Made by a program: the position numbers and the translations under genes. From Collinsella sp. (GTDB taxonomy: Bacteria; Actinomycetota; Coriobacteriia; Coriobacteriales; Coriobacteriaceae), in the NCBI GenBank assembly GCA_019414025.1, contig DXMU01000024.1, positions 1 to 46,521 of the forward strand: 46,521 nucleotides of DNA, written 5' to 3'. The notes beneath the pieces were generated by a model. The model made no database searches, was not told where the DNA came from, and saw only the letters and a list, made by a program, of their open reading frames with translations. Each line of letters opens with the position of its first letter. The stretch's first letter is position 1. Positions 8,165-16,899 of the stretch are shown here, piece after piece.

Positions 8165-9130
8165 ATGAAAACTCTCAATGGCCTCATGAAACATCTTAGG
8201 GATAAAGGGATAGAGACGCACGGCTCTGTCCATAAAAGAAAGATGAAGAATTACGGCTATTATCATGGCTACAAGGGTCATCGTTTTGTGGGCAATTCTT
8301 CCAACTGCTTGGATTTAACGAGCTTTGACGAGGTAATTGCCTTAAATGAGTTTGATATGGCGGTCAAGGCGCTCTTATATCCAAGCGTAATGTTTATTGA
8401 AACTGCGCTAAAGAACTATACGCTAGAAGCCGTGCTTGAAGATTCTCACTCGTTCGTGCTGGAAGATATTTTCTCTCGAACGCTCGTGGCGTACCGTGAT
8501 TACCCTAGAAAAAGTAAAGACTATAGCGCTGCTATGAAAAAGCGCCTGGGTCTGCGCGCGGAAATCAATAGATTGATTCAGTACAATTATTCCAAGAACC
8601 CTGTTGTTAGGCATTTTTACGACAGCGATAAACCCTTGCCTATTTGGGCGCTATTCGAGGTCATGACTCTAGGAAACTTCGGTGTTTTCTATTCGTGCTT
8701 AAAGGGCTCGGTTAGACAGAGCATATCTGATGACCTAAAGCTTCCGAACAATTACGACGGTCCCGGGCTTCTTGAGCGTACTATCTTTGCGCTCAAGGAC
8801 CTCCGTAACGCGATTGCTCATAATAGTGCCGTTTATGACGTTAGGTTTAAGAGGGCAAAAGTGGGCAATCAGCTTGGCCAGATGCTGTCATCCGAGATTG
8901 GCGTTCCTTCGATAGACTTTTCAACTATTACTGATTATGTCGTCCTAATTGTCTATCTACTCAGAAAGATGATGGTTTCCAAAACTGAGTGCTATCAGGT
9001 TATTCGAAATTATTCGAACGTGCTAGAAGATCTGCACGGATCTCTGTCCTCCTCGGATTTTCACAAGATAGTTAATACCGGAGCTAGGAGCAAGATGGAT
9101 TCACTCCGTAGTTATATAGCTGCAACTTAA
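8165..9130 (+). CDS. Abi_2-family abortive infection protein (HEPN-like)
   Basis: A complete 321-residue protein with a good AAGGA site before ATG 8165. It follows the Abi_2 (AbiD/AbiF-like) pattern: an N-terminal segment with KMKNYGYYHGYKGHRF, a central helical block, and the conserved DLRNAIAHNSAVYD near residues 211-224. The R-N-x-x-A-H portion fits the R-x4-6-H signature of HEPN ribonuclease-like folds, suggesting RNA cleavage during phage infection. It stands alone between two fossil regions with its own leader, followed by a terminator at 9245-9274. Family assignment is firm; the target is not known. Unlike the remnant at 4502 it is full length. Confidence 0.8.
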   Translation: MKTLNGLMKHLRDKGIETHGSVHKRKMKNYGYYHGYKGHRFVGNSSNCLDLTSFDEVIALNEFDMAVKALLYPSVMFIETALKNYTLEAVLEDSHSFVLEDIFSRTLVAYRDYPRKSKDYSAAMKKRLGLRAEINRLIQYNYSKNPVVRHFYDSDKPLPIWALFEVMTLGNFGVFYSCLKGSVRQSISDDLKLPNNYDGPGLLERTIFALKDLRNAIAHNSAVYDVRFKRAKVGNQLGQMLSSEIGVPSIDFSTITDYVVLIVYLLRKMMVSKTECYQVIRNYSNVLEDLHGSLSSSDFHKIVNTGARSKMDSLRSYIAAT

Positions 9131-9244
9131 AAGTCAGCGTCTGAAGATGAAGATAGTTTTCACTTGTGTTGGGGCCCGTAGACAAACACAGGATATCGAG
9201 TAGAATATAGCCAATTGCGGTGGAAGCTCTCGGGCGACACCTGA

Positions 9245-9274
9245 AGAGGGTTGATGCGTCGGCCCTCTTTTTTT
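9245..9274 (+). terminator. Intrinsic terminator downstream of the Abi_2 gene
   Basis: AGAGGG (9245-9250) pairs with CCCTCT (9263-9268) around a 12-base loop and is followed by a run of T to 9274. It lies about 115 bases after the Abi_2 stop codon. Confidence 0.6.
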
Positions 9275-9283
9275 GACGATATT

Positions 9284-9723
9284 TTACAGCATGCTTGACA
9301 TGGCTGCGCGAGGCCGTGCGGGGGCATCCGTGTAGGGAATGTCACCTCCAGAATCGATCTTGCGATTCAACTGCCGCTCGACGTGGCCATATCGCAAGAT
9401 ACCGATCTGGCGTCGGCGCACCGGAACCCATCGATCATTCGCCCGGTAATCACGACGGTATTGTTTGCGATCTTGCTCTCTTGCTCCGTGAACATGCAGT
9501 AGATCGGCAAGAGCCAGTTGGCGTAGATGCCCATCCCGTACGCTAAAGACGCTACCAATGAAACGCTCTGCTCGCCGGGTAGACCATGGTAGTAGCCGGC
9601 TGCGTTCATATGGAGGCGCCTGTCCATCAGGTCGTCGATATGAGCTTCTTTGGATGTGAACTTCAGCACCCTTTCTGCTCTTTCGCTTTGGTTTGCAGGG
9701 TTGCCAGAAGACAAAAAGATCAA
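9284..9723 (-). pseudogene. Fossil of the same unnamed gene family (copy c), N-terminal half
   Basis: The minus strand from TTG 9723 begins IFLSSGNPANQSERAERVL and continues through HIDDLMDRRLHMNAAGYYHG, GLPGEQ and SLAYGMGIYANWLLPIYCMF to FRCAD. Near 9405 the protein-like reading shifts frame and goes on as QIGILRYGHVERQLNRKIDS, ending at TAA 9284-9286. The text is clearly protein-like and holds the N-terminal half missing from the other copies; NRKIDSGGDI overlaps NRKTDSGSDI of copy b. A single-base loss explains the shift, but the tail also diverges, so the gene looks dead. The family and its function are unknown to me. Confidence 0.6.
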
Positions 9724-9855
9724 CGTGCTCGTTGCGTGCGCTTCATTTTATGTCCGCGCCAGTGGCTACACTTTTGAAAATCGGCACGAAGGTACCTGTC
9801 ACATATCTCATGCTATAGACATATCGGCGAGTTCAGAATTGAAGGTGAAGTGAGT

Positions 9856-10083
9856 ATGAAAGGCAGAAATCAGCACGTTACGAAGCGTTCTGATGGCAAT
9901 TGGCAGGTTAAGGGCGAGGGAACAAGTCGCGCTTCTTTCGTTACGACGACCCAGAGCGAGGCGATAAAGCTCGGTCGACGCATTTGCTCCAATCAAGAAT
10001 CGGAGTTGATTGTCCATCGTCGCGACGGAAGGATTCGCGCAAGGGATTCCCATGGCCACGACCCCTTCCCACCGAGGGGATAA
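9856..10083 (+). CDS. DUF2188 family protein
   Basis: A small protein of 75 residues (77 if GTG 9850 is used). It shows the full DUF2188 pattern: NQHVTKRSDGNWQVKGEG at the start, an ATP-free alpha/beta middle with AIKLGRRICSNQESELIVH, and RDGRIRARDSHGHDPFPP at the end. This domain often occurs as a single small cytoplasmic protein; its role is unknown. GAAGGTGA precedes both possible starts; ATG 9856 has the better spacing. It lies isolated among gene fossils, and no partner gene is evident. Confidence 0.8.
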   Translation: MKGRNQHVTKRSDGNWQVKGEGTSRASFVTTTQSEAIKLGRRICSNQESELIVHRRDGRIRARDSHGHDPFPPRG

Positions 10084-10525
10084 GGGTTCGGCTCCATAGC
10101 GACAGCGGCCCGTAATGGTGTGCCCACTGTCGTTAAATGACTTCATCATTGCGGTGAAGGTTGTAAACGATGCTGTCGATTCGATGTTCGCATTGGAGCG
10201 CATATTTGGGCGTTTTGAAAACGAGGTGGTGCGGTATGATGGTTCACTTCATTGAGGTGTAGAGTACATATCTCAATACAAAAGCTCTTTGGGAGCTTTA
10301 AGGGTGACGCTTTCTGATAGAGTGTTGCCCTTTTTCCATGCATGTAATGCGTAACGTGCTAGCTAAACGCCATTCCGGCAATGGGATGGTCGAGTATGGG
10401 CGGTTTGGCACCTTGCGCCTGCTGTCATTGGTGTAGCAAGCACTTGATTTAGCCTGCTTAAACTCTATAATCAAATAAAAACTCTGAAATATCTTTTCAA
10501 AACAATGAAAGGAATGTTGAGGACG
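10084..10525. other. Intergenic region with gene fossil and hairpin
   Basis: The first part holds a decayed minus-strand gene piece (10133-10234, listed separately). AAAGCTC (10281-10287) and GAGCTTT (10293-10299) form a perfect 7-bp stem; read on the minus strand it is followed by TTTTG and could be a weak terminator. The last 200 bases are AT-rich and should hold the promoter of the AAA ATPase gene, but no clear hexamers are visible. Confidence 0.45.
10133..10234 (-). pseudogene. Short fossil of the same unnamed gene family (copy d)
   Basis: A 34-codon minus-strand stretch reads HLVFKTPKYALQCEHRI and ends at TAA 10133-10135. Ten of those 17 positions match SLVIKTLKYAYRREYRI in copy b, and the underlying bases are similar as well (about 10168-10235 against 7783-7850). 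No start is present. It is the smallest of the four remnants. Confidence 0.45.
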
Positions 10526-11743
10526 ATGCTTTGCCAGTTCACCTTCAGGAACTATAGATCCTATCGCGATGAGGTGGAGCTTTCCATGCAGGCGACGCCG
10601 ATGAAGGAGTTTGAGCGTTCCCTCATAGAGTGTTCCGACGGGCAGAGTTTCCTTCCGGTGGCTGCGGTGTACGGGCCCAACGCTGGCGGCAAGTCTAATC
10701 TGCTCGAGTCTCTTGATTACGTTCGCTCGGCGGTGGCCAGACCGATAAGACTGCTGTCTGCCAGTGCTGATGCAGCAGAGGGCGATCGCCCTTTGATACC
10801 CCGTTGTTCGGCGTTTAAGTTCGATGATGTGTCTGCTGCCGAGCCCACCGAGTTCGAGCTCTACTATCGCGCGGGTGAGCACGAGTACCGCTATGCCCTG
10901 TCCGTGCATGCGGACGAGATCGTGTCCGAAGGCCTGTGGCGGCGAAAATTGGGAGCGTCACGCACGGCGATGCTGTTCGAGCGCGAGGATACAAAGGTTG
11001 AACTCGGCCCCACACTGCGTAAGCTTGTGACGGCCGCGAGGTTCAACCCAAGTCTGCCGTACCTATCGTTCCTTTGCATCAACTTCGATGCACCGGTGGT
11101 CCAGGAGGCGGCCAGCTGGTTTCTCGACGCTGTGTTTCTCAACTACAACAGTTCCTACCTGGAGCGGATGCTCGAGCAAATGCTCGACGAGGGCGACTCG
11201 CGCGAGGTCACGCGTTTTTTGCGCGCCGTTGATGTGCGTATTGACGGCTTCAGAGTGGAGAGGGCGCCGGAATGGCGCGGCCGGCGCGTCTTCGTGAGAC
11301 ACGAGGTGGGCGGCAAAGCGTACGAGCTGCGTTTATCCGAGGAATCTGCCGGCACCCAGAAGCTCATGGGGTTGGCTGCGTATCTGATGGCAGCGCTTGA
11401 GTGTGGTGGCACCGTTGTGGTAGACGAGCTCGACGCCAAACTGCACCCGAAGCTTCTTCGCTATGTGATCCTGCTGTTTAAGGATCCTGAGGTCAACAAG
11501 AGTGGCGCACAGCTCATCTTCTCGTCCCAGGACGTGTCTACCATGCGAAACGATGTGTTCCGCCGTGACGAGATATGGTTCGCTGCGCGCGGCGAGGGGG
11601 AGGCGAGCCAACTGTGGTCTCTCGCCGACATCCACGAGGCAAACGGTAATCTGGTAAGCAAGAACGCGGCTTTCGACAAGCAATACCTGTCCGGTCGCTA
11701 CGGCGCCGATCCGTATCTCACCCGCATCGAGGAGTGGGATTAG
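10526..11743 (+). CDS. Orphan AAA family ATPase (RloA/AAA_21-like)
   Basis: About 405 residues. The N-terminus LCQFTFRNYRSYRDEVEL is the usual first strand of AAA_15/AAA_21 proteins. Walker A is YGPNAGGKS near residues 49-57, an ABC-like signature LSEESAGTQKLMGL sits near 272-285, and Walker B VVVDELDAKLHP near 296. Such ATPases act as the sensor or switch half of anti-phage pairs such as RloA/RloB. No RloB or other partner follows; the next gene is pelD, 240 bases on. GC content here is already close to the chromosome average, so this may mark the edge of the island. Alternative starts at 10505 and 10514 would add a few residues. Confidence 0.75.
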   Translation: MLCQFTFRNYRSYRDEVELSMQATPMKEFERSLIECSDGQSFLPVAAVYGPNAGGKSNLLESLDYVRSAVARPIRLLSASADAAEGDRPLIPRCSAFKFDDVSAAEPTEFELYYRAGEHEYRYALSVHADEIVSEGLWRRKLGASRTAMLFEREDTKVELGPTLRKLVTAARFNPSLPYLSFLCINFDAPVVQEAASWFLDAVFLNYNSSYLERMLEQMLDEGDSREVTRFLRAVDVRIDGFRVERAPEWRGRRVFVRHEVGGKAYELRLSEESAGTQKLMGLAAYLMAALECGGTVVVDELDAKLHPKLLRYVILLFKDPEVNKSGAQLIFSSQDVSTMRNDVFRRDEIWFAARGEGEASQLWSLADIHEANGNLVSKNAAFDKQYLSGRYGADPYLTRIEEWD

Positions 11744-11918
11744 CATGGTCCTTTTCATGAACAGAAGCCGCAGGTAGAAGCGTTGCTACTATCCAGTGTT
11801 GTCGGCATGTCTTGAATTTGCCGCATTCTTCCGGATTGGGCGCTCATTTTGGACTCTCGAAGTCCCCACATTCCCTAAAAAAGTTCTTAAAACAGCCTTA
11901 AAGGCGCCCCAACTCGCG

Positions 11919-11937
11919 TTGACAGCGTAAAATACGC
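11919..11937 (+). promoter_or_regulatory. Possible regulatory site upstream of the pel operon
   Basis: A perfect -35-like TTGACA (11919-11924) is directly followed by the inverted repeat GCGTA-AAA-TACGC (11925-11937). No good -10 hexamer lies at the proper distance, so the promoter itself is not assigned. The repeat would sit inside a promoter spacer if the TTGACA is used, a common operator position. Confidence 0.3.
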
Positions 11938-11981
11938 ATGTTTGACTATGAACAAAGTGGATTTTACGGGAGGGGTGCGCC

Positions 11982-14120
11982 ATGGAGGTGCTGGTTGTTG
12001 GCAACACCGCATATGTTGACGATGACTTTTGCGCCAAGGCATTCCCCGGGGACCACGTTAAGGTTGTAGCCGCGCAGGACGCGCGCCGCGATGAGTCGTC
12101 GCCCCATGCCTCTTGGAAAGAGTTGCTCCAGCATTTGGAGCAGGCCTACGAGTTCGACCGCGTGGTCTACCTGTCTAATTACCTAACCCCGCATACCGAT
12201 ACCGTGGGCGATATCGAGCTGCTGCGCTCGGTCTTTCGTACGTGCGCGGGTCGCCGGGTCCAACTGCTGTATGTAGCGGGGCCCGCGGGTGCCGAGGGTG
12301 CCGCCGATGCCGCGGGGCGAACGGGCAAGGGCATTATCGCGCACGCAGCAAACGACCTGTGCCGCTACTACGCTGCTCGCGAGGGCGTTCAGACCAAGAT
12401 CCTGCGCGTGCCGTTCCTGTATACCGCATCTGCCGCGCTGGAGGACCCGTTTTTGGTGCCGATGCTCGACGCATGCTCAACCGGATCGGCCGCTCTGCAG
12501 GGCGCACAGGATGCGGCGTTTCCCCTGCTGTGTGCCAAGGAGCTTGCGGTGCTGGTACGCCGTATCTTCGACAGCTGGAATGGTAACTTTGAGACGCTCG
12601 ACGTAGCCGATACCTTCCATCACACGGTGGGTGAGGTGGGCGACGCCCTCAAGGCGCTGTTCCCAGGGCTCTCAGTTGCCTATGGCGATTCTGCCGGCTA
12701 CGCCCTGCCCGCCAGCGACGTCGCTCGCGTGCGCTATGGCTGGTTTCAGCGCTACGACTTGCTGCGCGACCTCTCGACCATTCAGGCTCGCTGGGATGCT
12801 GGCCGTGCAAAGAAGGTCAACCCCTTGCGCGCGGCCATCGACCGCATTCAAATGCGCACGCTGCCTGTCAAATGCCTGGAGACGGCAGCCGCCTGGGTGC
12901 TCTTTGAAGTGCTGGAGCGCTTGTTCTCCCAATCGACCCAGCTCAACGTGCTCGATTATCGCCTGCTCTACGTGGTGCTCATCGGCACGCTGTATGGCTT
13001 GGACTTTGGCTTGGTCGCGGCACTGCTGGCTTCGATTGGCCTGGCGGCGAGCTACTTTACCCAGTATGGCTATACCTTCCAGGGTCTCTTTTACGAGCCG
13101 TCTAACTGGCTGCCGTTTATTGCGTACTTTGTGGTGGGTGCCGTGTGCGGCTATGTGCAGCTGCGCAACAGCGAAGCCATTAGGGCGGAGCGCGATCAAA
13201 ACGAGCTCGTGCGCAACCGCAATACGTTCCTTACGCAGCTCTACCACGACGCGATCGAGGATAAGCGCGCGTACAGGCGCCAGATCGTGGGTCGCCACGA
13301 CAGCTTTGGCAAGATCTTTGCCGTGACGCAGGAGCTCGACGTGTTCAACCCACGCGACATCTATCGCAAGTGCTGCGAGCTTCTGGGCGAGATCCTCGAG
13401 AACGATTCGGTGACGATCTACCATGTTTCGGGCGGAGCATTTGCACGCCTGGTGGCAGCAAGTCCCGCGATTGCCGAAGATGCCGCACGCTCGCTTACGC
13501 TTGAGCAGCTTGCGCCCCTTTTGGGCGACGGGGGTCGTTCGAACCTGTGGGTGAACCGCGAGCTGACGCCGGGGCTTCCCATGTTTGGATACAGGATCGA
13601 GCGCGACGGGGCACCCGCCGTGTTGATCTTTGTGCGCTGTGCGGCCCAGAACCAAATGACGCTCTATTACCAAAATCTGTTCCGCATCTTGTGCGGCCTG
13701 GTCGAAAGCGCGCTGGGCCGTGCCTTTGACTATGAGGCGGTGGCACAGGATAAACGCTGCGTTGACGGCACTTGCGTGCTCAAGCAGGCTGCCTTTGGCC
13801 AAGAGCTCGCGGCCGAGCAGGCGCTGGCAGATGCCAAGATGGGCAGCTTTTTGCTCCTGCGCGTGGTACCGGGCATGGAGGCTGTCGGCGAGCTGGTGGG
13901 CGCAATTGGGTCGGCAATCCGCGAGAGCGATGCGGCGGGCTTGGTCGACGGCGACGTGCTTTACCTGCTTATGCGCCAGGCAAAGGCGTGCGATCTGCCC
14001 ATTATCCGCGAGCGCCTGAGCGCAAAGCAGATTGCGGTGGAGCCCGTCGGCGGCGAGGACATCGTGGCGCTGCTGCAACACATTGCTGACACCGGTGACG
14101 GTGAGGGGGGTGCCGCTTGA
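11982..14120 (+). CDS. pelD: PelD-like c-di-GMP receptor with N-terminal SDR-like domain
   Basis: A 712-residue membrane protein that should regulate Pel polysaccharide synthesis. Residues 1 to about 270 resemble an extended SDR/epimerase fold, with a Y-x3-R in place of the usual Y-x3-K. Hydrophobic helices follow at about 300-395, then a GAF-type domain (about 430-575) and a degenerate GGDEF domain. The GGDEF signature is lost, but an RxxD inhibitory-site motif (RESD, residues 647-650) is kept; in the Pseudomonas PelD family this is the c-di-GMP binding site. It is the first gene of the operon and its stop overlaps the pelE start. It lacks obvious SDR catalytic residues, so the N-terminal domain may be structural. 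Confidence 0.85.
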   Translation: MEVLVVGNTAYVDDDFCAKAFPGDHVKVVAAQDARRDESSPHASWKELLQHLEQAYEFDRVVYLSNYLTPHTDTVGDIELLRSVFRTCAGRRVQLLYVAGPAGAEGAADAAGRTGKGIIAHAANDLCRYYAAREGVQTKILRVPFLYTASAALEDPFLVPMLDACSTGSAALQGAQDAAFPLLCAKELAVLVRRIFDSWNGNFETLDVADTFHHTVGEVGDALKALFPGLSVAYGDSAGYALPASDVARVRYGWFQRYDLLRDLSTIQARWDAGRAKKVNPLRAAIDRIQMRTLPVKCLETAAAWVLFEVLERLFSQSTQLNVLDYRLLYVVLIGTLYGLDFGLVAALLASIGLAASYFTQYGYTFQGLFYEPSNWLPFIAYFVVGAVCGYVQLRNSEAIRAERDQNELVRNRNTFLTQLYHDAIEDKRAYRRQIVGRHDSFGKIFAVTQELDVFNPRDIYRKCCELLGEILENDSVTIYHVSGGAFARLVAASPAIAEDAARSLTLEQLAPLLGDGGRSNLWVNRELTPGLPMFGYRIERDGAPAVLIFVRCAAQNQMTLYYQNLFRILCGLVESALGRAFDYEAVAQDKRCVDGTCVLKQAAFGQELAAEQALADAKMGSFLLLRVVPGMEAVGELVGAIGSAIRESDAAGLVDGDVLYLLMRQAKACDLPIIRERLSAKQIAVEPVGGEDIVALLQHIADTGDGEGGAA

Positions 14121-15022
14121 TCTCGCTTGTCGTTGCCGCCGTCTTGTTGCTGATTCATGCGCTGGTTTGCCTGATGCTGTGGACGCTCATGAAGTTGGGC
14201 CTGCTGCCGGTGCGCGGGCACATGCTGGCTGTAATAGTGCTGGTGCCGCTGTGGGGCCCGTTGCTGGTGGTCCTGCTATCGGTCCGCAGCGCGGTGTTTG
14301 GCGAGGGGCTGAAAGAGTCCGCGCTGGAGTCGCTGCGCTTCAACGACGACCTGCATCGCAGCATCCTAGTGCACGAACGTGATGCCGATGCAGGCGTAGT
14401 GCCGCTCGAGGAGGCGCTCATCGTCAACGACCCGGCAGAACGGCGCCGCCTAATGCTCTCCATGCTCACCGAGGAGCCCGACGCGTACCTGGCGCAGCTG
14501 CAGGCGGCTAAGCTTAACGACGACGTTGAGGTGGCGCACTATGCCGCGACGGCGGTGGCGCAGATCTCCAAGGAGTTCGACCTTAAACTGCAGCAGTTGG
14601 AACGTGCCTTTAAGACCGACCCGAGCGCGCAAAACCTCAATGAATACTGCAATTTTCTTGGCGAATACTTGGGCTCGGGTTTGGCCGAGGGGCGCGTTGC
14701 TCAGATTCAGCGCCAACAGTACGCGCGCCTGCTTGCGCGTCGCTGCGAGCGCGAGGACACCCTTGAGCTTCGCATTCGATACGCGACGGCGCTGGCCGAT
14801 GTCGGAGAGATCGACGAGGCGCAGGCCGTGACCGACCAGCTGGTGCTCGACGTGCCCGAGGAGCAGGAGGTTTGGATGCTTTGCCTGCGCCTGGCGGTGA
14901 TGCGCCGCGACGGTGACGAGGTCCACCGCGTGATCGATGCGATTGACAAACAGCATGTATACTTGAGCGCCGCCAACCGCGAGGAACTGGCGTTTTGGCG
15001 CAACGGAGAGGAGGCCCGATGA
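14117..15022 (+). CDS. pelE: PelE-like membrane protein with helical repeats
   Basis: 301 residues with two N-terminal transmembrane helices (about 3-22 and 33-57) and a long soluble alpha-helical region resembling TPR repeats. This is the PelE layout; the protein is thought to scaffold the inner-membrane Pel complex with PelD, PelF and PelG. It starts at TTG 14117, overlapping the pelD stop by four bases, with GAGGGGGG just upstream. Sequence conservation in PelE is low, so the name rests mainly on topology and its place between pelD and pelA. Confidence 0.8.
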   Translation: MISLVVAAVLLLIHALVCLMLWTLMKLGLLPVRGHMLAVIVLVPLWGPLLVVLLSVRSAVFGEGLKESALESLRFNDDLHRSILVHERDADAGVVPLEEALIVNDPAERRRLMLSMLTEEPDAYLAQLQAAKLNDDVEVAHYAATAVAQISKEFDLKLQQLERAFKTDPSAQNLNEYCNFLGEYLGSGLAEGRVAQIQRQQYARLLARRCEREDTLELRIRYATALADVGEIDEAQAVTDQLVLDVPEEQEVWMLCLRLAVMRRDGDEVHRVIDAIDKQHVYLSAANREELAFWRNGEEAR

Positions 15023-16899
15023 GCGTGATACAGCATATCCGCGACCGTGCGGGCCATTTTCGCTGGATGGGGCTGCTCGTGGTGTGGGCGGTCTTTATCG
15101 CCATGGCCGCCGTGCTGCTGGTGGAGCGCGCCGGCGTGCAATACAGTGCGGGCCAGCATAAGCTGGGGATGCTTGCCGCCAACGATGCGGTGCCAGCCTC
15201 CTCGGCGATGTTTGGTCAAAAGCCCACGTGCCTGGTCATTACCGATTCCGATCGAGCTGGCGTCGAGGACGTAAAGGAGCAGTTCGACCAGATCCTGCTC
15301 GACATGAAGATCGCGCACCGCGACGTGGATCTTGCCCTAGACGGTGCGGATGCCATTCCCTCGCTGACCTCCTTCGATCGCGTGATTTTGCTCATGCCGT
15401 CGCTCGATGGGCTCGGTACGCATCTGGCCGACATTATGAGTTGGGTGAGTGCCGGCGGTTCGCTTATGCTCGCCATGCCGCCGGATAACTCGAGCTATCT
15501 GCAAGTGATTGCCTCCAAGCTTGGCATTGAATCGGCAGGATATGACTATGTAAAAGCCGAAAGCATTGTGCCGAGCGAGGACTTTATGCTGGGCGGGGGA
15601 GAGCGCTACGAGCTCTCGGACCCCTTTGATTCGTCGCTTTCGGTTTCGCTGCGCGAGACGGCTCGTGTGTGGGCTATGACCGGCGATGCGGGCGCCCCGC
15701 TCATTTGGTCGAATGACTGCGGCAGCGGGCGCACCGTGGTGTGCAACATTGGCATCTACGACAAGGTCATGCGTGGGTTCTATGCTTCGGCCATAAGCTT
15801 GCTGGGTGATGCCACGGCCTATCCGGTCATCAACAGCGCCGTGTTCTATTTGGACGACTTTCCTAGCCCCGTGCCCTCGGGCGATGGTACTTATATCAAG
15901 CGTGACTACGGCCTTTCCATTGCCGATTTTTACACCAAGGTCTGGTGGCCCGATCTGCAAAAGCTCGCGCAAAAATACGGCATTCGCTATACCGGCGTGA
16001 TGATTGAAAACTACGAGGACGCGGTCAACCAGACCGAGCCCGCGCGACAGGCCGATACCACGCAGTTCCGCTATTTTGGCGGCATGCTGCTGCAGATGGG
16101 CGGCGAGCTGGGCTTTCACGGCTACAACCATCAGCCGCTTGCGCTCTGGGACACCGACTATGGTACGTTGTACGTCTACAAGACCTGGAAGAACAAAGAG
16201 ACGCTCGTCGCTTCGCTCAACGAGCTTATAGCCTTCCAGGACGAGGTGCTGCCCAACGCGCACGGCTCGGTCTACGTGCCACCGTCGAATATCCTTTCGG
16301 CCCGCGCGCGCCAGCTTATCGGCACCGATGTTCCGCGCATTAAGACTATTGCCAGTACGTATTTTGAGGACGGTACCGACCTGCCGTACGTGCAGGAGTT
16401 TGGCGTGGCGAGCGATGGTATTGTGGAGCAGCCGCGTATTGTCTCGGGCGGCATGGTCGACGATTCCTATATGCGCCTGGCTGCCGTGTCCGAGCTCAAC
16501 ATGCACTACGTGAGTACGCACTTTATGCACCCGGACGACCTGCTCGATCCCGATCGCGGCGCCAAGGAGGGCTGGGAAGTCTACAAGGGCGGCCTGACCG
16601 ACTACCTGGACTGGCTTACCAAGTCTGCGCCCGACCTGCGCCGCCAGACGGCGTCGGAGTGCTCCGGTGCCATTCAGCGCTTTTCGTCGGTTACGGTGAG
16701 CGTGGATACCGGTGCGGATGCCTGGACGCTCAGCCTGGGCAATTTCCACGACGAGGCGTGGCTCATGTTCCGCGCCAATAATGGCGAGCCGGGTGCGGTG
16801 ACGGGTGGCGAACTGACGCACCTTACGGGCGATCTGTATCTGCTCAAGGCAAATGATAATACCCTGACGATCGAGCGCAAGGAGGGTGGCGACAGATGA
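15019..16899 (+). CDS. pelA: PelA-type polysaccharide deacetylase (DUF2194-like)
   Basis: 626 residues from ATG 15019, which overlaps the pelE stop (ATGA) and has GGAGAGGAGG eight bases upstream. An N-terminal membrane anchor (about 17-37) is followed by a Rossmann-like region and a polysaccharide-deacetylase-like fold with YLDDFPSPV near 276, GFHGYNHQPL near 364 and HFMHPDD near 500. These supply the Asp and His ligands expected for a metal-dependent N-deacetylase acting outside the membrane on the nascent polymer. It corresponds to the deacetylase half of PelA; the glycoside hydrolase domain of the Gram-negative protein is absent. Partial deacetylation makes Pel cationic. Confidence 0.85.
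   Translation: MSVIQHIRDRAGHFRWMGLLVVWAVFIAMAAVLLVERAGVQYSAGQHKLGMLAANDAVPASSAMFGQKPTCLVITDSDRAGVEDVKEQFDQILLDMKIAHRDVDLALDGADAIPSLTSFDRVILLMPSLDGLGTHLADIMSWVSAGGSLMLAMPPDNSSYLQVIASKLGIESAGYDYVKAESIVPSEDFMLGGGERYELSDPFDSSLSVSLRETARVWAMTGDAGAPLIWSNDCGSGRTVVCNIGIYDKVMRGFYASAISLLGDATAYPVINSAVFYLDDFPSPVPSGDGTYIKRDYGLSIADFYTKVWWPDLQKLAQKYGIRYTGVMIENYEDAVNQTEPARQADTTQFRYFGGMLLQMGGELGFHGYNHQPLALWDTDYGTLYVYKTWKNKETLVASLNELIAFQDEVLPNAHGSVYVPPSNILSARARQLIGTDVPRIKTIASTYFEDGTDLPYVQEFGVASDGIVEQPRIVSGGMVDDSYMRLAAVSELNMHYVSTHFMHPDDLLDPDRGAKEGWEVYKGGLTDYLDWLTKSAPDLRRQTASECSGAIQRFSSVTVSVDTGADAWTLSLGNFHDEAWLMFRANNGEPGAVTGGELTHLTGDLYLLKANDNTLTIERKEGGDR

Larger units (their letters stand above)
9131..9855. other. 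Intergenic region with terminator and gene fossil
   Basis: After the Abi_2 gene this 725-base stretch contains a T-tailed hairpin (9245-9274) and a decayed minus-strand gene (9284-9723), both listed separately. The plus-strand open frames here are antisense to the fossil and not supported. The last 130 bases lead into the DUF2188 gene and show no recognised site other than its ribosome site. Confidence 0.5.
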
